This document shows, in pieces, positions 1 to 13,514 of a stretch of 64,000 bases of DNA. How positions within the stretch are numbered: the stretch's first letter is position 1; each line of letters opens with the position of its first letter. This DNA comes from Burhinus oedicnemus (Eukaryota > Chordata > Aves > Charadriiformes > Burhinidae). The notes beneath the pieces are model-generated. The model saw only the letters and a list, made by a program, of their open reading frames with translations, was not told the origin of the DNA and did not search any database. The position numbers were made by a program, and so were the translations under genes. The stretch lies in contig VFFE01009170.1 in the NCBI GenBank assembly GCA_008921705.1, positions 1,000,335 to 1,064,334 of the forward strand, written 5' to 3'.

Positions 1-3000
1 GAAACCTTAGCTCAACACCATCTGCTCTTCTCTTGGTGAACACCTCAGCTATAGACCTGTCCAAGCTGAGGTTTGGAGGCCCTCTCCCCCGCCCTGACCA
101 AGCCCAAAATACTTGCCAAAGATGACTCAAAAGCCCTGGATCAGACAGGAGGAGAGGAAATGTGACGCTGCAACCTAGGCAGACGCAGGCACCAGGCAGC
201 AGGGAAACTAAACTCATGCCTTCTGCTCCAAAGACCACTTCCACATTTGACATTCAGTGGTCGCTGGGCATAAAAGAAATGGCCTCATCTGTCCCAGGGT
301 CAGGAATTTTGACAGCAGCATTTCCCTCCTGCATGAACAACTTTTCTCTGGTCCTAAGGAGTCTGAAATTTTTTTTTTTTACACTAAGCAGTTAAGTTTT
401 CAAGAGAAGCTGAGGAAAATGTCTTTTCCACCAGGAAGAAGTAATAGAGCATTTACTCCTCCTTGAACTGAAAAGTTTTAACTAGCTTGGGGTGCAGATA
501 TGGCTACAAGATTAAGGGAGGAGAAGAACGGAGGGACAATTGTGCAAGGTATTGCTGCAGCATGGCAGGATTGCAGTGTGCATACATTTATAGAAGTTGT
601 TGCTAATAATGAATGTTAAGCCAAATAAAATCCAGATGTTTTCTGCACAAGGAACAGTGAAAACCAAAAGTGGCAAACAGGACTTAAGTGCTCTAGCAAA
701 GATCTCAAATCAGGTTTTCTGTAAGATTTCTGCTTATACATGAAAGTAAGCACCATTAGCCAGAGGAGAAGCCACAGATGCCATTTCTCACGGAAATATA
801 AAAAATAGATCCATTCACCACCAGATTGAAAATGATAAAGCTAGCCTACACATTTTCACTGGCTCTTAATCTCTCAAGACCATTTGCTCACTGTATTACC
901 AAGAGATGAGCTTATCTGTAAGGTTCATCAGAACTTTTTGATTAAATGACCTGAGCAAGAAACAGGAATTCATCTATCTGAAATATCATTACACTGTCAT
1001 TACTGATGTAACTAATATAGCTGGCCTACTACATTATTACCATAATGAAGCAAAGCAGCATGAGGCAAAGCAGAACCTAGACAAGCAAACCAGAATCCCA
1101 ACCTAGCACCAAGAAGCCATCCAGCATATACAACCCCTGGATGTGCCGGGTGGTTTTTCTCTCAGAGAGAGTGCCGCGCTGGTCTGTTCTGTTAGGTGCA
1201 TTACTTCATCTGCGCGTATCATCTTGACTCAAGGAAAACAACTCTGACTTAAGTGGAATATGGGGTTGTTAGAGCTTCTATTCAAATACCAAGGGGCTAG
1301 TTCCTGCTACTTGTAAATGAAAGAAGCATCTTTCCAAGACTGCAGTTACCACTCACACTGAACAATGGGTTTGCCTTAAGTGTATAATAAAGGTCCACAG
1401 ATAAAAGGCATACTTCACAACTCAAACGAGGGGGCCCAAGGCAGTATGAGGCCAGAGAATTCATTGGTCATGCTTCATGCAGATCTCCCCACCGGTGCAA
1501 GAAAGGCAGCAGGAAGGTCAGAGAAGCTTGGGGGTGGGAAAGAAAACTTCACAGCCTGAACAAGCAGTGGGAAAACAATTGGGGGGGGAGGAGGAGGAGC
1601 GAAAAGAGTTTGGGCGCTCAACACCTCCTGAAACAGATCTGTAACCACACACGGAAGACCACCTCCTGTTTGATTCAACTCTTTTACATTTGTATGTACT
1701 CATGCAGTTTTAATAAAGCCTTAGAAAACAATATGCAACAAAATTACCCCTCACACACTTTTTTTTCTCCTACAGAAAACAATCTCCAAGACCTCTGGTG
1801 TACAGCTGGCCTCTAAAAATCAAACGGAGCAAAAATACCAACATAAAACCCGGTAATTCCCAAGGCATTCAAAATTTAGAAATAGTTAGATTTTGGAATT
1901 GCCCCTTCTCTCACTCCGTTTTAAAGGCAAACTTCTGATGTACCACATATTCAAAACCCCTGGCACGGCCTCACTGTGTCATAATCTCGACCTGTGATTT
2001 GGTAACACACGTGCAGCAAAATCTCTGAGGCGATGCTACATGCTGACTAACGCTCTGACGCAACCCCCACGAGGCTGGGTGAAAACATCACAGAAGGAGC
2101 AAAATATTTGCTACATCTCTCAGCTGAGCCTCCAGTGGGGATCCTGCAGATGCCTGGTATTTACTCCCAAGATGAGCACTTCAAACCATCCCTGTCAAGG
2201 ATTGCTATGGTTCTCCCCTTGGTAAGAGAATGAACGCCTTTGCAAAGCGGTTTGCTATTCAGAGAAAGGGCAAAGCTCTCCTAGTTTTGACCATATGCGA
2301 GAATGACATTAAAAGAAGGGTACATAGTATCACTAACTGGAAGACGGAGCTGAAATACACGCCTTGCTGACCTGAAAGGCCCGTGAAGCTTTGCACAGCC
2401 AGGACCTCATCACCACTTCCCTGAATACGCTATGACCAAGCCAACAGTTACTATAGGGAACAGCGTAACAAAAGGAAGCACCTTTAAAATGTACAGAGGT
2501 ATCCCAAAACAAGCAATTTGGCCTACACATTTTCAAAATCAAGAGGTTTGGGGTTTTTTAAATACCTTCAGCTTTGCACAATCAAAAATAATTGCAAAAA
2601 TTACAATGATTATGCTTTCTGAAGTGATTTTTAACTTCTCTTACCCTCCACCATCTGCAGCAAATGCAGAAGTACCTGTAAGATGGACAGAGACTGCACA
2701 CGGACATGAAGTGTTTATAATACCTACCTGTGCAGAATTATTCTGAATAAGACACTCTGATATGTTTTGTATTTAATAAACAATCTATTGAGGAAATAAT
2801 GCACACACCGTAGTGGTATAAAGAGATACCGCTGATGCCTTTCTTACACTCTCACATGTGTAACAGTAAAGGAATGAATTACGATTACAGAAATTGTAAT
2901 GAATTTATATACCCACCTGCCTGTGTTTGTATGCATGTTTATCCACACAAGTAAAACCTGTACAGATTATATGCAGAACTAGATAGAAGTACCAAAGACT

Positions 3001-4915
3001 GTACCGACTTCTATCTCCTTTTCACACAAAAAAGCCCCACATCACGCACAGCTGAGAAATAAAAAAAAAAAAAAAAATGCTCCTCTACGTTTGCTGACAG
3101 GTAATGTTACAATGTGCAGATGTGAATCATTGGTCACTTCTGGTAGTGCTGCCTGAAGAAATTGAAAAAATTTTGTAAAAGTTTGGGAGAAGTATATGTG
3201 TTAAAGTCTCACCACCTCAAATGAGGGATTCCAGCCAAATTCAAAGGGTAATGGACACTAATCCACACGCTCCCCAAAGCCTCAAGGATTGTATGTAGCA
3301 AACACACCGAATAGCTGCAAGGCTTCTGAACTGTACTAACTCTCGATCAACACAAATTCAAGCACAAACCCCCAAAAGCACATTACTACCAGAAATATCT
3401 TTTCCATTTGAAAAAGTTTTTGAGGGAACAGGTAAAAAGAAATGCATCTTGGGGCTCTGAGTACCCCAGGCAATTTGGATCCTTGAGATCCTTCTAAAAT
3501 AACATGTATTATACCTGAAGTGCATACCGTAAGAAACTCCTCAGTACAGGCTACCTTCATTTTGACCCAAATCACTACAGCAACCTTGCCTCTGTTCAAA
3601 GAGTATCTTGAGCAAAGCCGTTATCTCCAGAAGCAATATTGCTCTGAGAGGGGAACACAAAAGAGTCTCTCATGTTCTATGGGCAGCCAGTGGGTAGGCT
3701 CCAGGTTTGAAGTACTGAAGTACCCTCTTTTATCACCAGAAAACTCGAGGGAGAAGATAAGTCTTTCAAAAGCCCTCCCCATTTCACAAGAAGTGCCTGG
3801 ACAAACAAATTAAACCCAGGCAGACATTGCAGGTAAGTGCTCAACTGAGGGACAGATGCCTGTCTCCTCCTTACCCTAAAGAGTAATTTTTGATCAGGTA
3901 TAAAACGCTTGCCCTGTTATGAAGGTCTCCAAAACACAATCAAAAAGGTACAGAACACCTTTGTTTCCAATTTAATAATCTATTTTTTAAATAAGTTTTC
4001 CAGCACAGAACAAATTAGAAAGAAAGGGCAGTTCCCAGCCCTCCCATTCTGCTAACTGTTCCTCTGGAATAACACTGGAGAGCTGAAACAATATTTAAAC
4101 TTGCTTGCACACTTTTTCATGGTCTTTTCATATTTGTAACGCAGTAGATACTAAGCAGAGTGGAATAGCTGCTTTTCCCAACTTAAACTACAGCTTTCCA
4201 GAATGGCCTACAGTATTTCCTTGTAAATGCAGCTGAGAGTTGCATTATTAATACATTGTATGCACATCACCAAAAAGATAAAACATTCCAGTATAAAAAG
4301 AAAACAGCTTAAACAGAAATAAATTTATAAATAGAGACAACAGAGATCAATAACCACTTTCGCATTACAAGTAACTTTTGTTTTTCCCCCTAGAGCATGT
4401 TATGACTGGATACACAAAGGCATTTTTCTATACTTGTTAAAACCAGCTCCTTGCAGACTATGTTGTAGATGTCGGAACAAAAAAAAGGCTCTTTTTCACC
4501 AGAATTCTCGTAGTCCATTAATCTGGTTCCAGTTCCGACATGGAGGAAAGCGTATCTTTTAGCGTTCACTTCACACTTTTCCAGTAGCATGTGTCTAAAA
4601 AGACTGCAGAATCTGCCTCTCCTACTCTGCCGTCCCCCACACGCACACTAAAACATACTAAAAATATGATTAAGTATCTCAATTGTACTTTACCATAAAG
4701 GAAAGCTGTATTTTTCATGATGCTTACACTGGATTGCATAAGACTTACTCAACAAATTCCTGTCATCCAACATGTGCAAAATCTTAACAGGAGCTGCAAA
4801 GGCCTAAGTGATTTGCATCTAATTTGGTTTTGAAAACATGTCACTGTGTACCATTTGAACACTGAAGTCTAATTTACGTCTTTTTATTGCAATGTAATAA
4901 ACCACTGTGGCTTGC
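1..4915. other. Non-coding AT-rich DNA, no gene recognised
   Basis: No open frame here has a recognisable family signature. The sequence is AT-rich and low in CpG, so it shows no promoter island. Visible details are a run of eight G followed by GGA repeats (1581-1598), a 17-base A run (3061-3077), and scattered AATAAA hexamers without a convincing gene in front of them. A strong-looking acceptor (a T-rich tract ending in CTCCTACAG at 1775) has no good donor after it. A 42-base segment on the plus strand (3787-3828) lies between a pyrimidine-rich acceptor and a CAG/gtaagt donor. Single short matches of this kind are expected by chance. Intergenic or intronic DNA is the simplest reading. Confidence 0.6.
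3061..3077 (+). repeat. Poly(A) run, 17 bases
   Basis: Seventeen consecutive A. No retroposed gene or SINE body is recognisable upstream, so this is either a simple homopolymer or the tail of a copy too decayed to recognise. Confidence 0.9.
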
Positions 4916-4925
4916 GGGGGGGGGG
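4916..4925 (+). repeat. Poly(G) run, 10 bases
   Basis: Ten consecutive G within AT-rich sequence. A second run of eight G follows at 5037-5044. No gene association is visible. Runs like this are prone to length error in sequencing. Confidence 0.9.
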
Positions 4926-7900
4926 AGTTACTACTCTACAAAACCCAGCTAGCACTCCAAGTGTAACGAGCTCTATGCATTCTGCCTCCCACCCATTGGC
5001 GGCCATCTAATCTGTTGGGCTCCATGAAAAAAAGTTGGGGGGGGAGGTTGGTTGGTTTTTCCCCCCTGTTTGGAGAAGCATATCCAAGAACTAATCCATC
5101 TTTGAATAAATAAGTATTGCAATTCAGTGCAATGTATATTCAAAGCTCCAGAGAGTTTGGGGTTTTGCTTTTCATTTCAGCACGGCTGATTTCCTTCTAT
5201 CACAGCCTGCGGAACAAGTACGGAGGTTTCCGTCAAAGCAAACAGGGCACAGCACAGCGTACTTCAGCTCAAAGTAGGTCATTTAACCATGCTCACCGCA
5301 CACTAGATGCACAGCGCCTTTGTTTATATTACCTCCCTGCTAGGAAAGGTTACTATGCTAAAAAGCAGGTATTTTGGTACTACAAATTGTGGCAAAAGCT
5401 TGTCCAACAGTCTTCCTCCAACATAACTATGCATGTTCATTTTCCAATGTGCTTGCCCTGCCACTCTCATGAAATACACCAGTTATGCTATGTCATCTCC
5501 TGACTTGGTACATCAGGTGAAGAGAAGCTACTGTTGGAATAATTTCAGCCCTACCTGAGCCACACAATCGTTACTTAGCTTGCTGTGCTAAAGACCTGCC
5601 CAGAGCTGTGGAAACTCCTTGGCACAGCGGCTCATGGGTGTACTCCATTTCAAGTTTCTGACTAGAACTGGAAGGCTTCAGCTTCTTGAACCATTTTCCA
5701 AATAACTTTATTGAATGCTTGACTTAACAAGTGTTTATGCCGTGCAGCCACAGACTTCCCTCTGTCTCTTTTCAATGTATGAAGTGAAACCCCACAATTA
5801 TCTACTATATTACTTCTTTGTTAATGCCCCCAGAAGTAAGGCACAGCAGCAGCAGCATCACACAGATTGTAGAAAGAGTATCTTTCACCTCACAAGTGAC
5901 AAGTTATTTTAGATTTCATTTAAACTACAAAAATAGTAGATTTAATTACAATCATTATTTGCTTAAAAGTTTTTTTCCTTCCCCTATCTTGTTCAAACTT
6001 TGTTAATCTCTTTGACTGCTCTGCTTGTAAACCATATCTGATATTTCTTTTTAAGAGACGTTTTGTTTTGCCAAATAGCTTTAAAGAAGAGTCTTTAACA
6101 AAATCATCACCATTTTGTTAGACAAGCAGACAACTTCATTTTCTAACAAAAAGGATGGTGGAAGACAGGGAGGAAATTTGCTCTGTTGACGATAGGGTAG
6201 TATTTCTAGCATTGTCTTCTGGGGAAAAATGCAGAACACCCTACACTCTAATTGTCAGTAAAAAAGCACTGAGAACAAAAAAGGGAGACCATTTTCCTTT
6301 TAATTAAAAATAAAAATTGGAGACATGCAAGTGAAACAAAAAGAGTTGCCTTTTTTACCCTTGTCACTATCAAGGTGACTGTAATAACTGGGATGATAAC
6401 TGGTAAGGAACTCGCCTTACAGAACCAGCACCCTGATCAGTCTTCCGGCAAACTGTGAAATAAGCAGCAAAACCATTCCCAACCTTTCCTGTGTTCCCCT
6501 CACCCTTTCCAAGTTACTTTCAAAAATGAACAAGAGGAGACTTGTTAGAAAAATCTAGAACTCATTGTATAGTGAATCAATTATTGGCCACCTCGTGGCC
6601 AGCGATGACTTGCTGGGATTACCAATTCAGCATTCCCACTGTAAGACAGAGAGTAATGCAACAACTATGTTTTAGATGCACATTTAACTGGCTGCTCCAT
6701 CAGCTCTGGATTGACTCCATAAATGACTGACTTTCCAGCATAATTCACATTACAAGTAAGATCCATTGACCTTTAAGAGGGAGCAGGAAAAAAAAGAGCA
6801 AACCAAAGTCTGTTTTTAACTACAAGTACAACTTTCTGAAGCACAAGTTGAGGCATTTTCAATTATCTTTTATCAAATACTCAGTGAAACAGAGGAGATT
6901 AAATTAAGTGCACTTCAACTGAATTATTTTCTGTAGAATCAAGCAGCCTCAAATTGCTCAGCAGCTTGATAAAGAGTAGAAAATCCTGCCCTTCTGTCAT
7001 GTAAGTGAAAGGCAAGTACAGATGTATTATATATTACATTCATATGACAAAGCCTTTTCTAAGATTAATATTATCTTAGCATTAAGAACATAAAGATACT
7101 AATGTTTACTAAGTAGGATTTAGCACACAAGAAACAAAATCCTTTGTGCTTAATTTCTTGAACGTGTATTAACAAAGTCCAAGACCGCCTCTGGGAATTT
7201 CCCAAAGCAGCAAAGAATCCATCCCTTCTCCAGATGAAGGCAAGTCAGCAAGCTCAAACTCCAATTTCTCAAGTTTTATCATTGTCGATTATGTTGTTGT
7301 CACAGAGTAACTTTCACATTTTTCTTTGTTTAAAGATTAGACTAACAATAATCTCAAAGATTGCTGGACTAATTGCACCATCATCCAAAAAGCAGTAACG
7401 TGGATCTAAAAGATTTGCGCCAAACTCTCACCTACTTCCCTTGATGCAAATAATGTTATCATTTCCACCCTTCCTCATGCTAGTTCAGTATAGCATGTCA
7501 GAATTAAACCCTATAAGCTAAGTAATCCTACTGATTTTCAGTAGTATTAATTTTTGATTCTTGCATTGCTGCCACTTTCTACCTGAGGCACCATCACACA
7601 AGGTGCTTTGGCAAATCTGCATTATCATCAGGCTTTTTCAGACCCCTGCTTTGATGTTACCTTTTATAGACTTAACCCTATAGAAAGCCTGTCAGCCTGA
7701 AAACCAAGAGACTCAGCTGCATGAGGGCAGTTATCACACTTTTAAAGCCTTCAAGTTCAAACTCAAACCTGTTTTACAGTTGTGCCCTGTGGGATGCATT
7801 AAAGAATCACCTTACATGAATATCCAGTCTTTTTTTATTATGTGAAGCTCTTAAAACCCGTGTCACTGTCCTAATCATTTAAAGATATTTAAATATTAAA

Positions 7901-9982
7901 ATGAATACTTGATGGCAAATTCAAAAGAATAAATTCTCCACTTAAAGCTTTACGGTCAAACTTAATAGCTTCTGATTTAAGTCCTTTGGGGGGAAAAAAA
8001 TCTTACTTACTAAATTCTCAGTCTTACAGAAATGGTATTTCTAAATTACTCGAGTCCTACGCTTACACTTCATATGTTGGTAGTATCACTGTCAGAATCT
8101 GCCCTGCCTATAGTCCTGGGCAAATATGCAGGGAGATCTGTTAAATTGAATCACAAACTCTTAACCAGTAATCATCACTTGAATCGGCAACCTCAGCTGA
8201 CAGGAAAAACAAATCAGTACTGAGTTTATGGTTTTAGTATTTCCCTCTTTTGCAAGCAGCCAAAATGATCTGACACATTTACGCACGTCAACTTTAGCAG
8301 CAGACGTCAAGCAAGTTAAGCTGTTTGTCTATTTTTTCCCCCTTTCATGCTTAAAACCTTCCAAATGGAATCCCAGAACATTTCCTGGCCAGAAGCTATG
8401 TATGAAGCTGTGTTGGGGGGAGGGGGAGGATTTTCTTTGGGCTAATCCAGCAGGCAAGAAGAAAGTGTTGTTCCTCACAGCAAGTGCAAGGCATGGGATG
8501 ATAAATGGGTTTTCTAAGGTTCACAGAGTCCCAGAGAATGGAAAGAAAACATTGCATATCCATCTTTTCCATACGAGGGACTGCACTTTATTTTATAATG
8601 CCACAGCGTAGATAAAACATATGATGCCTTCCTCTACAAATGATGGGCCTTGGCAGAGATCCTGCAAAATAGAAGTGATCTAGTTTCCACAGCTGTCTCT
8701 CTTTCCACAAACTTCACCTTGAAATTTTTGGGATGCAGATTGGACTGTGTTCAAATTTGCTCTTCTCCGTGGGATTCCCCAGTAACAACGTGAACATTCT
8801 GAAATTACGACTGCAGCAACGCTCACATATAGCAAGGCACACATACAGCGACTTCAAAATTAGCTTTAATTGAGTTGTGTTACAGATAGATATTTCAGCA
8901 CAAGAGCAAAAGGCTTGCTTCCCAGTGCACCAGGTCTATAAACTAGTAGTAACGCATTACTTCTCATAGCACATGGGAGAGCTGCATTGTGTAAAACACC
9001 AACAGTTCACTCATTGGAGCTAACATCATACATTTTCCAGCAAAACACAATATAGAAGCATGCTGAAGATGTATTCACTGCAAAAAATCTTGCCACAGGG
9101 AAAAAAAAGGACTATCAAAAAGCAAAACATGTACTTACATATGCATATGTTAACAGAGAGAGCTTAAAATCCTTTCCTCTGGAATTCAAAATGAACCAGG
9201 ACGTGCAATCACACTACCTTTCGTTTTCTTTTTCCAGCACTAAGAAACAAAGTCTGCCATCCATGCCATTTAACTCTACCTGGTTATTTGAGAAATGATA
9301 TTTCAAACACAATGCTTGAACCGCATTCTCTGCCTCATCTTCCAGTGTTCAGCAGCACATATTGGAAAAACCCTAACCGCAAACCACAAGCACGGAATAA
9401 ATGCATCTATGAGGCAAGGACACAACAGGGACCCACGTGTTTCTCTGAATAAGAGGCAGATATAGTTAATTCAAAATACAAAAAGACAATATATAAAGCC
9501 ACATCCAGAAACAACAACCAACCTCTCCTGCAGCAGTAACAGACAAGGCACTATTTCCGGTTATTTTGGTGTAAATACTGAGCAGCTCTTTAAAGCTAAG
9601 TTTATACAGAATGCAGAGACAAGCACTTCTTGCAAACAGGAGGCTGTGTTACCTGCCTTTGCCTCTATACTATTGATGTTTTTTCCTTTCCTTACTTCCT
9701 CTTCATGATTCCTTAGACCCAAGGAAAGACTTACTCTTTTCCAGAATTGAAAATAACCCCTGAATATCCAGTAGCTTGCATTAGCTCAGCACTCCAAGGT
9801 TTGCCACAGAAGTCAGGCAACATTCACCCTCAGAGACTCCATCAGGACAATATCTAACCTTTTTTTCCCACCCTAATATAAGGATTTCCAATTAGAATAC
9901 TTCTCTTATTCTTAGGAACAACTATTCGTAACACCGCATGTCAGTCTGCAGGGGTTTATAGCTGTCATGGTAAGGGAATACT
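4926..9982. other. Non-coding AT-rich DNA, no gene recognised
   Basis: The longest open frame is 128 codons (5117-5503, plus). It contains a strong acceptor (ending TTTTCATTTCAG at 5180) and a possible AAA/gtaggt donor at 5273. That gives a 93-base open segment, but the peptide is not recognised and the length of the frame is chance-level. A perfect 14-base palindrome, ACATATGCATATGT, lies at 9137-9150. About four 14-base palindromes are expected by chance in a window this size. A pyrimidine-rich acceptor at 9228 has no partner donor. No transposable element was recognised. Confidence 0.55.
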
Positions 9983-10044
9983 TGGGGTTTGGGGTTTTTT
10001 TTGTGTTTGGATTTTTTTTGTTTGTTTGGGGTGAGGGTTTTTTT
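9983..10044 (+). repeat. G/T-rich low-complexity tract
   Basis: The plus strand is almost purely G and T for about 60 bases. It contains GGGG-TTT-GGGG, a run of eight T, TTTGTTTGTTT, and GGGG-TGA-GGG. Four G runs are present, but the middle spacing is about 30 bases, so a compact four-stranded G structure is possible only within parts or with one long loop. Similar tracts on the opposite strand occur at 15199-15270 and 53447-53502. Simple-sequence expansion is the most likely origin. Confidence 0.8.
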
Positions 10045-13000
10045 GTGCTAACATATCAAAACAGATATCTAACATCTCACTATGTTTATACAAACAAGCA
10101 GCAGCAGCATAATACAACCAAGCTTTTCGTTAGACTCGGATTAACTCCTACTTTTAAAATAGGGGAATGGAAACACCTGCAGTTGAGGAACTTTCTAAGC
10201 CAGATACGTTTTTTGTACTTGCTCTCAGTGGATTTCTTCCTTTCACATTTTTAATTCACTTTTTGAATTCTTACAAGCTTCCATGATAGCTTACCAGAGC
10301 GTTCAGAACAGCTTGTGGTAAAGAGTGCTATAGCTTAACTATGCTGCATGGTAGTCCAGAATTGCTTAGAACATTTAAGATGTAAGCACACCACTGTACA
10401 ACAATGTCTTACGACTCATTCTTCATCTTTCCCCTAGTGGTACCTGCCATTCACTTTGCTGTGCACTACTTAGCCCTACTAAGCAACAAGCTCCTACCTT
10501 CCCAGAGTTACCCATGGGAAGGTGATTCTGGAGCAACAACTAAGTGACAAGAGCCAGGTCAGAGCCTACCGTGGTAGAACTGTAATTTTTTCATGTTTCC
10601 CATTCCCATGTGCACACTCACATTTCTCTACATTGAACTTCATTTACAATTTTGTGGCTTAGTTAAGGAGGATTGCAAAGGTAGTTGCACAGTTCTTTAG
10701 AGCTGGCCCTCAACTACCCTGATAAATTAGTACTTCATTACCTCACTGTTCGCCTGCTCTTCCAGATCATTTATACAGGCAACACAACAGGGAGCAGAAA
10801 TCTCATCTTATTTTTCCAATACGTATTAAGAGGTCCCCAGCTTTCCACAGCTGATACTGCCTATTCCAAAGTACATTTATACTTGAAAGTTACTGTTTAA
10901 TTTGGCATTTAGGGCTACAGAACACAGTGCTTTTCTGCAGGGGAAAAAAAAAACCCACTGTCTTACTCATACTCTTCATTTTTGGCAGTCTCTCTCAGAA
11001 ACACTTTGTCTCATCATGGAGATCATTATCCTGAGGTGATGCAGCCTGCGTGCAGGAACGAGCTATGTGCCATTATGTCTCTCACAGTAACAGACCTGAT
11101 TCCAGTTTCCCACTGTTACAACACATCGCACTTTGTCCTTATTTTATTGCTCTTGACTCCATTAAGAATGACAGTTCAATCTATTATCAGGGACTTGGTT
11201 CAAATGGAATGCAAAATAAGGAACTCCAACTTCAGGATAAGTACTGAGCCATACTACTTCGAAAACTAGAGTAAGATTGTTTAAATGTCATTTCAGCATA
11301 AGAAAAAGCTTTTTCCGTGCTTACAGTACACATTTTGGCTTTTGCCAACAGATCTTCCATCCCATTTCCTAAAATGTCAAGTCTACTATCTACTGCCATC
11401 TCACTGCAAGATGAGCTAATAATCTAGTGGGCCTCCTGCCCCGATGACCTCTAAAGCACAGGGATTTATTCTGAAGAGTTGAGAAAACACAGATTAGCAG
11501 ACCTGGTGAGACTTCACACATTTGAGCAAGGTAGTAAGTAAGAGGAGAGAGGAAAAGCAGTGAAACCAGTTGGGTGCTTACACTTGAAATCTAACTTAAC
11601 AGCTTATGCCTAACATGGAGATGGTGCAGGACTTGCAATTAAATTACTGAAGATTAATAAAGGAGGAATTTCTCATAAACTTGAAGTACATGGCTGAAGC
11701 TTAGATTAACAGATAGATGGAAGATGAAATTGACAGCCACGGAAGTTAGGAATAAAACTTCCAGTCAGGATAGCTTGGTTTCATAATACATAGTTACAGT
11801 AAAAGATAATTATGGATTTATCTCTGTGTCCATCACTTTCAGCAGCTGGTACTTTTTTCATGTAATAAAGAACCAGTAAAAACAAAAATCTGGGTCTAAT
11901 TATCAAAATACTATGTGAAATTACAATCCACATAGCAGTAAGAGGTCTTCCTGAAGCACAGAAGGTACATATTACATGCTGTAGCAACTAAGCCAGAAGA
12001 TAAGGAGGTCTCATATAAACTGAGAAAAGGCAAATTTTGGGCATGTAAATAAATACCTTGCTGAGTGTCTGCATAAGTCTGGATGCTAGGATTATAAAGC
12101 TTATGGGGGTGGGGGAATCAAGGGAGTGATTATTCCCCTGTACAGTGAAGTATCCTAACTGTTCCTGCTGTTACATACGTCTCTTCACACTACACATCAT
12201 CAAACATTTCAGAAGAAAATACGAGAGGCCAACATTGGAGGACTGGGGTCCACCTCACCACTGCTTATCATGTTTAATAGCTAGAAACTGGCTTAAGCAC
12301 AAAAACATGAATTTCTGTTCATAACACCAACTCTGTATTATAGCAGTATTCATTAGCATAGATTTCCTGAAATACTTAAATGGGAAGATAATGGTAACAT
12401 GTAGGTAGAGGCAACAAAATATGAGCAACCAGTGTGAGTTACAACTTAGTTAATACATTTTTTTTAATATTTCCTGAAAAAAATCTCTTCCTTCTGTGAT
12501 TTTCTTAGTGGTTTTTCAGTTTTCCTATGTCTTTTCTGATTTTAAGAGAAGCTACTGCTTGTACCAGAATGCAAGACACACAGTGAAAGACCTTGATTAG
12601 AAGTTCAAAGACTGGATTTGAGGAAGACTTCTTTTTTCTTTTCTAACTCTGAATTGTGACTTGTAGATTGGTTTTGGTCTGGCTTCTTCACACAGGTAAC
12701 TTGTTTTTTCCTTTTGTCCCCTCTCATTACAGAAAGAGAGGAGTGGTGCCATAGCTTCCTGTGCCTTTTTTCATTGGCCTAATCTGTTCAGACTCCTACT
12801 CATGAGCATTTCAGAGGCCTGTATAAAGCATGTGGCTACCAAAATGTTTGTTTTAATGACTTTTCAACCCATTAAAACATGTTCATCACAGTATCATTAA
12901 TAACCTCTTCACACTTTTACAGTCCTTCAATGGTAGCGCATCCTCCTAGGTAGTATATTTTCAGCACTCCCGTATTAGGAGGAGGTGAGAAGAAATGATT

Positions 13001-13514
13001 TGAGAACTGCAAGCACGTGGCACAAAGGACAAGAGCAGCACTGAGGATCTGGACCTTGGCTTGCCGGAGGTGCAGTACCTGCATGGTTCTCTCCCTGTTC
13101 ACTCTGAAAGTAGGATTCCAAGAGTTGCCCCGGTGATGCCGGTTAGCTTGCACAGGGACTGTGACAGCCCTAACAACAAAAGTCTGTCGCTTTAGTCTGG
13201 CAGCGAGGGGAAGATCAGCTAAAGAAAACTGCAGTGGAGGATGCAAGGAGGTCAAACAGGAGGGAAGACAAAACAAGAAGAGGTGGCAGCCTGTGCTCCA
13301 GAGTACCCTGTCATCCCAAATAAAGTAGTTGCAGAAAAGCCAGCACAACAGCATGAACTGGTAAATGTGACTAAACAACTTCATCTAAAGCAAAAAACTG
13401 TCCTATACGCATTTTGAATCTTAGTCTTTTTACCATTTTCATTAATCCTGCATTGTTTTCCATTTGTATCTTTAGATTCTCACAAATGGGAGAAGTGCTG
13501 AAGCTAAGGACTTT
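10045..13514. other. Non-coding DNA, slightly GC-richer at 12.95-13.35 kb
   Basis: No gene is recognised. The minus strand of 12917-13384 is open for 155 codons, and this piece is richer in GC than its surroundings. The predicted peptide has no motif, signal peptide or domain that I know, and the length is near the chance maximum for the window. On the plus strand a strong pyrimidine tract ends in CATTACAG at 12732, but no good donor follows. The segment lies just beside the CR1 at 13.5 kb. It could be an older repeat that I cannot name. Confidence 0.5.

Noticed and set aside
2645..2675. 31-base minus-strand segment with good acceptor and GG/gtaaga donor
   Set aside because: A single micro-exon without partners; such pairs are expected by chance across 64 kb on two strands.
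3040..3080. Poly-A run considered as the tail of a processed pseudogene
   Set aside because: No cDNA-like body upstream and no flanking target-site duplication.
4749..4793. 45-base minus-strand segment open as PVKILHMLDDRNLL, with gtaagtc donor
   Set aside because: The peptide looks plausible, but 15 codons are open in one of three frames by chance very often, and the donor lacks a preceding AG.
9137..9150. 14-base perfect palindrome ACATATGCATATGT
   Set aside because: About four such palindromes are expected by chance in 64 kb, more in AT-rich sequence.
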